From Thermoplasmata archaeon (GTDB lineage: Archaea; Thermoplasmatota; Thermoplasmata; Thermoplasmatales; Thermoplasmataceae), in the NCBI GenBank assembly GCA_021850545.1, contig JAJZLU010000035.1, forward strand, positions 205,784-269,783: 64,000 nucleotides of DNA. The letters run 5' to 3'. Made by a program: the position numbers and the translations under genes. Below, piece after piece: positions 61,744 through 64,000 of the stretch (position 1 is the stretch's first letter; each line of letters starts with the position of its first letter). Below the pieces are notes generated by a model. It saw nothing but the letters and a program-made list of their open reading frames with translations, had not been told where the DNA came from and made no database searches.

Positions 61744-62304
61744 TTGAGAGCCATTGTAAGATCTTCTGAAAAATTTGAAGTCAGGATCCTCAGGCCATCT
61801 GAATGGGAAACTTTGAGAGATAACCTGGACATTGACATGAAAAGGATCTGTACTTCTCTCCTGGTAACAGGAATGAGGTATGCTGAATTGCAGAGATTCA
61901 GGGAAAATCCAGACTGGTTGGATGGAAGATTCATTTATCTCCCTCGGGGTTCCATGATGAAAGTCAAGGCAAAACAGAAGGAGAGGGCCATAAGGTTGAG
62001 CGATATAGGCAAGACACTCATTTCTGATCTATTCCAGGCCCCGCATCCTTTGCCTGCACTTCCTGCATTTGACATGAAGCTGAGAAGGTTATCAAGAAGG
62101 ATCCTTGAAGGACCACCGGTCAACAATAAGACGTTCAGGAAGACATAGGAATCCTGGTTAGTGTTCTATTATCCTGATAAAGCTTTGCAGATTGCTTTGA
62201 GTCAAGGACATTCAACAGTTACTCAATACGAGCATTACGTTAATATCCCATTTGAGGAATATGATCGCAAAGAAATGAGGAAATGGGTTGAGGGATGGAT
62301 GTAA
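61744..62304 (+). pseudogene. int: Tyrosine integrase broken by in-frame TAG
   Basis: The frame has the catalytic pattern of a tyrosine recombinase: first Arg in LLVTGMRYAEL, the beta-hairpin Lys in KQKERAIRLS, KxxR in KTFRKT, and after a TAG at 62146-62148 the rest of the site, GHSTVTQYEHYV. The TAG lies where KT(W)ESWL would read, so a TGG to TAG change is likely. The normal N-terminal core-binding domain is also absent; the frame is open only from about 61696. The element therefore probably cannot excise on its own. Confidence 0.72.
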
Positions 62305-62307
62305 AGT

Positions 62308-62317
62308 ATCTTATTCA
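62308..62317. repeat. Possible right attachment repeat (ATCTTATTCA)
   Basis: Second copy of the ten bases found at 44235-44244. It lies three bases after the integrase stop, a usual place for an attachment site. The match is short and may be chance. Confidence 0.2.
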
Positions 62318-62391
62318 ACAATCTTAGTGGGTTTTAAGCTTATTCGATAGAACAAATTTCTTTAAGTGCTAACCATTGAATAGGCATAACA

Positions 62392-63108
62392 ATGCCTTCA
62401 GATGCAGTCTTTGATTCGGATCATACCAACGAAATATTAGCAAGACATCTTGCATCTAATGACAGAGCCTTTTTCATTATGGGAATATGGGTAAAACTCT
62501 TTCCAATTATCCTTTCTTCACTTATAGCTGTTTATTCGATTGTAACCACATCAATTTTCTATGATCTAAACTTGGTGGTTAATGTATCCGTTTACTTGCT
62601 TATAGCCTCAATTTTTGTTTCAGTTGGCTCGATTTCTTTAATGCTAATATTAAATAGTGAAATTATAGCGGAACTCAGAATATATAAAAGGATAACTAAA
62701 TATGACAAATTATCGGATGAATACACAATTCAGTACCTTTATAAACCGATATATGACAATAGTATTTGGAGGTCCATTAAGAAAACGGCAAGTGAACTTT
62801 TGACTACCGCCTTCGTCATTTTATTCCCTGGTGGAATCGCAGATGTAGTTCTAGGAATTGCCTCAAATGATCCGCAAATAGGTATAAACAGTACTGGACA
62901 GGTGATAATGGGCGTGGTTTTTTTAACAATTTCAGCTATATTGCTATCGTATACGATTCGCGTTGAAGCTGAAAGCCTTAAAAAAACAAAAAAGGATGAA
63001 ACAGATAGAATGAAACGCATAATAGAGAAAGTTCAGTCAGAACCATTAAAAACAGAAGTAATGAGGGTCATATTCGACCGGAATGGGCCGACATTAAAAC
63101 CTGACTAA
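62392..63108 (+). CDS. Four-TM membrane protein (238 aa)
   Basis: A 238-residue membrane protein with four hydrophobic segments in two pairs (IWVKLFPIILSSLIAVYSIV, VSVYLLIASIFVSVGSISLML; LLTTAFVILFPGGIADVVLGIA, VIMGVVFLTISAILLSYTI). A charged loop and a basic C-terminal coiled region lie between and after. AT-rich like the cargo genes. Function unknown. Confidence 0.65.
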   Translation: MPSDAVFDSDHTNEILARHLASNDRAFFIMGIWVKLFPIILSSLIAVYSIVTTSIFYDLNLVVNVSVYLLIASIFVSVGSISLMLILNSEIIAELRIYKRITKYDKLSDEYTIQYLYKPIYDNSIWRSIKKTASELLTTAFVILFPGGIADVVLGIASNDPQIGINSTGQVIMGVVFLTISAILLSYTIRVEAESLKKTKKDETDRMKRIIEKVQSEPLKTEVMRVIFDRNGPTLKPD

Positions 63109-63477
63109 TTCCCCTTATATCCAATAATTTGCCAGAGAGTACAGGCTGAAAAACCCACTCCTCAAATTTGACTGGTTTATTTATATATCTCCTACCCATG
63201 ATTTCGCTGTCCGGAAAGGGAATCTTTATTGGACAGTTACACTGAGTGCATTCATAGAAATATTGAAAACTGTCTCACCTCTTTCCAATTTCAAAGGTTT
63301 CTACGGCACATTTCTATGATCAAAATTGTAATTCAAAAATTGGATTAATGGAATTTTAAAATAAATGGAATTAATAATTTTGTGCTGTAACTTATCAATG
63401 CACCTCATCCACTTTCTTGTGAAAAGCCAAGTTACTGAAATTTCTTGCATTCTTGGAAAGGACTTTTCCAAAGATTA
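63109..63477. other. AT-rich intergenic region
   Basis: About 370 bases with no convincing reading frame. TTTATTTATATATC at about 63176-63190 is a good TATA-like box, but no gene starts at the expected distance. A TGTCC...GGACA inverted pair (about 63209-63236) is present. Nothing else was seen. Confidence 0.4.
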
Positions 63478-64000
63478 CTAATCTACCCCCTCCTGGAGAA
63501 GGTATTGGAATGCAATGAAGTTCCCGTCTACGCTAACCTCAAAATCATACATGGTAAAACTACCCAGTGACGATTGAATACTACGGACTTGGAGAGAGTG
63601 CCCGTTTATAGGATCAAGCAAGCTATTGCTCTTTGAGAGATTTTGTGCCGTTATCCAGCCTTGATTGGTATAGACAGGTTGATCTCCTGCAATTTTAAGA
63701 TATCCATTGATTGTATACATTGTGGGTTCAGTGACCTTATAGACATTAAGGACTTTCCCTTGCGTTAATGTATTTGAACTTAGATTGTACGTCATTATGT
63801 CCATTCCAACTGCAATGTCTTTTGCAGCAAGATAAGAATTGGGTGCAACGAGTATTTTAGTTTGTCCAATGACGGAATAGTGAACTTCATGCCTGTAGTA
63901 TTGTACATGTGCACTCACATCACTTCCATATACCGTAACAGAGCCGGAAGATGCACTATAAATATAGTAATAACCTATCTGGCCTGAAACTGGGACGGTA
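63478..64000 (-). CDS. Surface protein with Hint-like C-terminal domain, partial
   Basis: The C-terminal 173 residues of a larger protein; the frame stays open to the window edge. The sequence follows the pattern of a Hedgehog/intein (Hint) domain: NSYLAAKDIAVGMDIMTY, a GDQPVYTNQGWITAQNLS segment and a final FEVSVDGNFIAFQ strand. The usual nucleophile and terminal Asn/Cys positions are not clear, so self-processing is not proven. Residues before it include a Tyr/Ser-rich segment typical of an exported protein. A GTG-start product (63478-63918) is unlikely because the upstream sequence continues the same pattern. Confidence 0.55.
   Translation of the reverse strand, partial: TVPVSGQIGYYYIYSASSGSVTVYGSDVSAHVQYYRHEVHYSVIGQTKILVAPNSYLAAKDIAVGMDIMTYNLSSNTLTQGKVLNVYKVTEPTMYTINGYLKIAGDQPVYTNQGWITAQNLSKSNSLLDPINGHSLQVRSIQSSLGSFTMYDFEVSVDGNFIAFQYLLQEGVD

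Noticed and set aside
1..64000. CRISPR arrays and insertion sequences
   Set aside because: No regularly spaced repeats and no transposase genes were seen; the only mobile feature is the integrase-bearing block at the right.

Overview
The window looks like a chromosome segment of a Thermoplasmata archaeon, most likely an acidophile of the Thermoplasmatales. The evidence is an archaeal information-processing set (aIF2 gamma, ribosomal protein S6e, archaeal DnaG primase, a Kae1-Bud32 fusion) beside a bacterial-type HU/HTa histone-like protein and a thermopsin-family secreted acid protease. Many genes also have an A/T-rich TATA-like box about 25-32 bases before the start codon and no Shine-Dalgarno, as in leaderless archaeal transcripts. 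No genus is assigned.

Bases 1-44200 are core chromosome. In order they hold: a truncated thrS; a fixCX-etfBA electron-transfer operon with a palindrome upstream; a DNA glycosylase; S6e-aIF2 gamma; Kae1-Bud32 and an XTP/dITP pyrophosphatase; spermidine synthase; HTa; an endonuclease IV-like gene; dnaG overlapping a Lon-type AAA+ gene that lacks a protease domain; an M61 peptidase; two regulators; rlmE-gcvH; thpR; MarC; a DUF47-PiT phosphate-uptake pair; three unrecognised genes; a DNA-damage cluster (Nre, SPL-like radical SAM, T4 endonuclease V-like); DUF72 and AIM24 genes; an orphan Dam-type methylase; thermopsin; a von Willebrand A / PP2C / kinase triad; an aldolase-cyclase operon; a phosphoesterase; and a bacterio-opsin-activator-type regulator.

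Bases from about 44.2 to 62.3 kb look like an integrated mobile element. A leftward block (44.3-46.7 kb) holds small genes chained by 1-4 base stop/start overlaps, including a ribbon-helix-helix protein and a winged-helix protein. An AT-rich pair follows (secreted PKD-like protein plus membrane protein). A roughly 10 kb operon (48.9-59.1 kb) begins with a strongly structured leader and encodes small membrane proteins, an 1157-residue PKD-repeat surface protein, more membrane and coiled-coil proteins, an ArdC-like antirestriction protein and a P-loop ATPase with tandem zinc ribbons. A cargo module (59.35-61.6 kb) encodes an ADP-ribosyltransferase-like protein, a nucleoside-deoxyribosyltransferase-HTH fusion and an ImmA-type protease. 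The element ends with a tyrosine integrase broken by an in-frame TAG.

Bases 62.3-64.0 kb hold an AT-rich membrane protein gene and the end of a surface protein with a Hint-like domain, cut by the window edge. The strongest candidates for a little-described system are the deoxyribosyltransferase-HTH/ImmA/ADP-ribosyltransferase module and the surface-protein operon. No tRNA, rRNA or CRISPR array was recognised.
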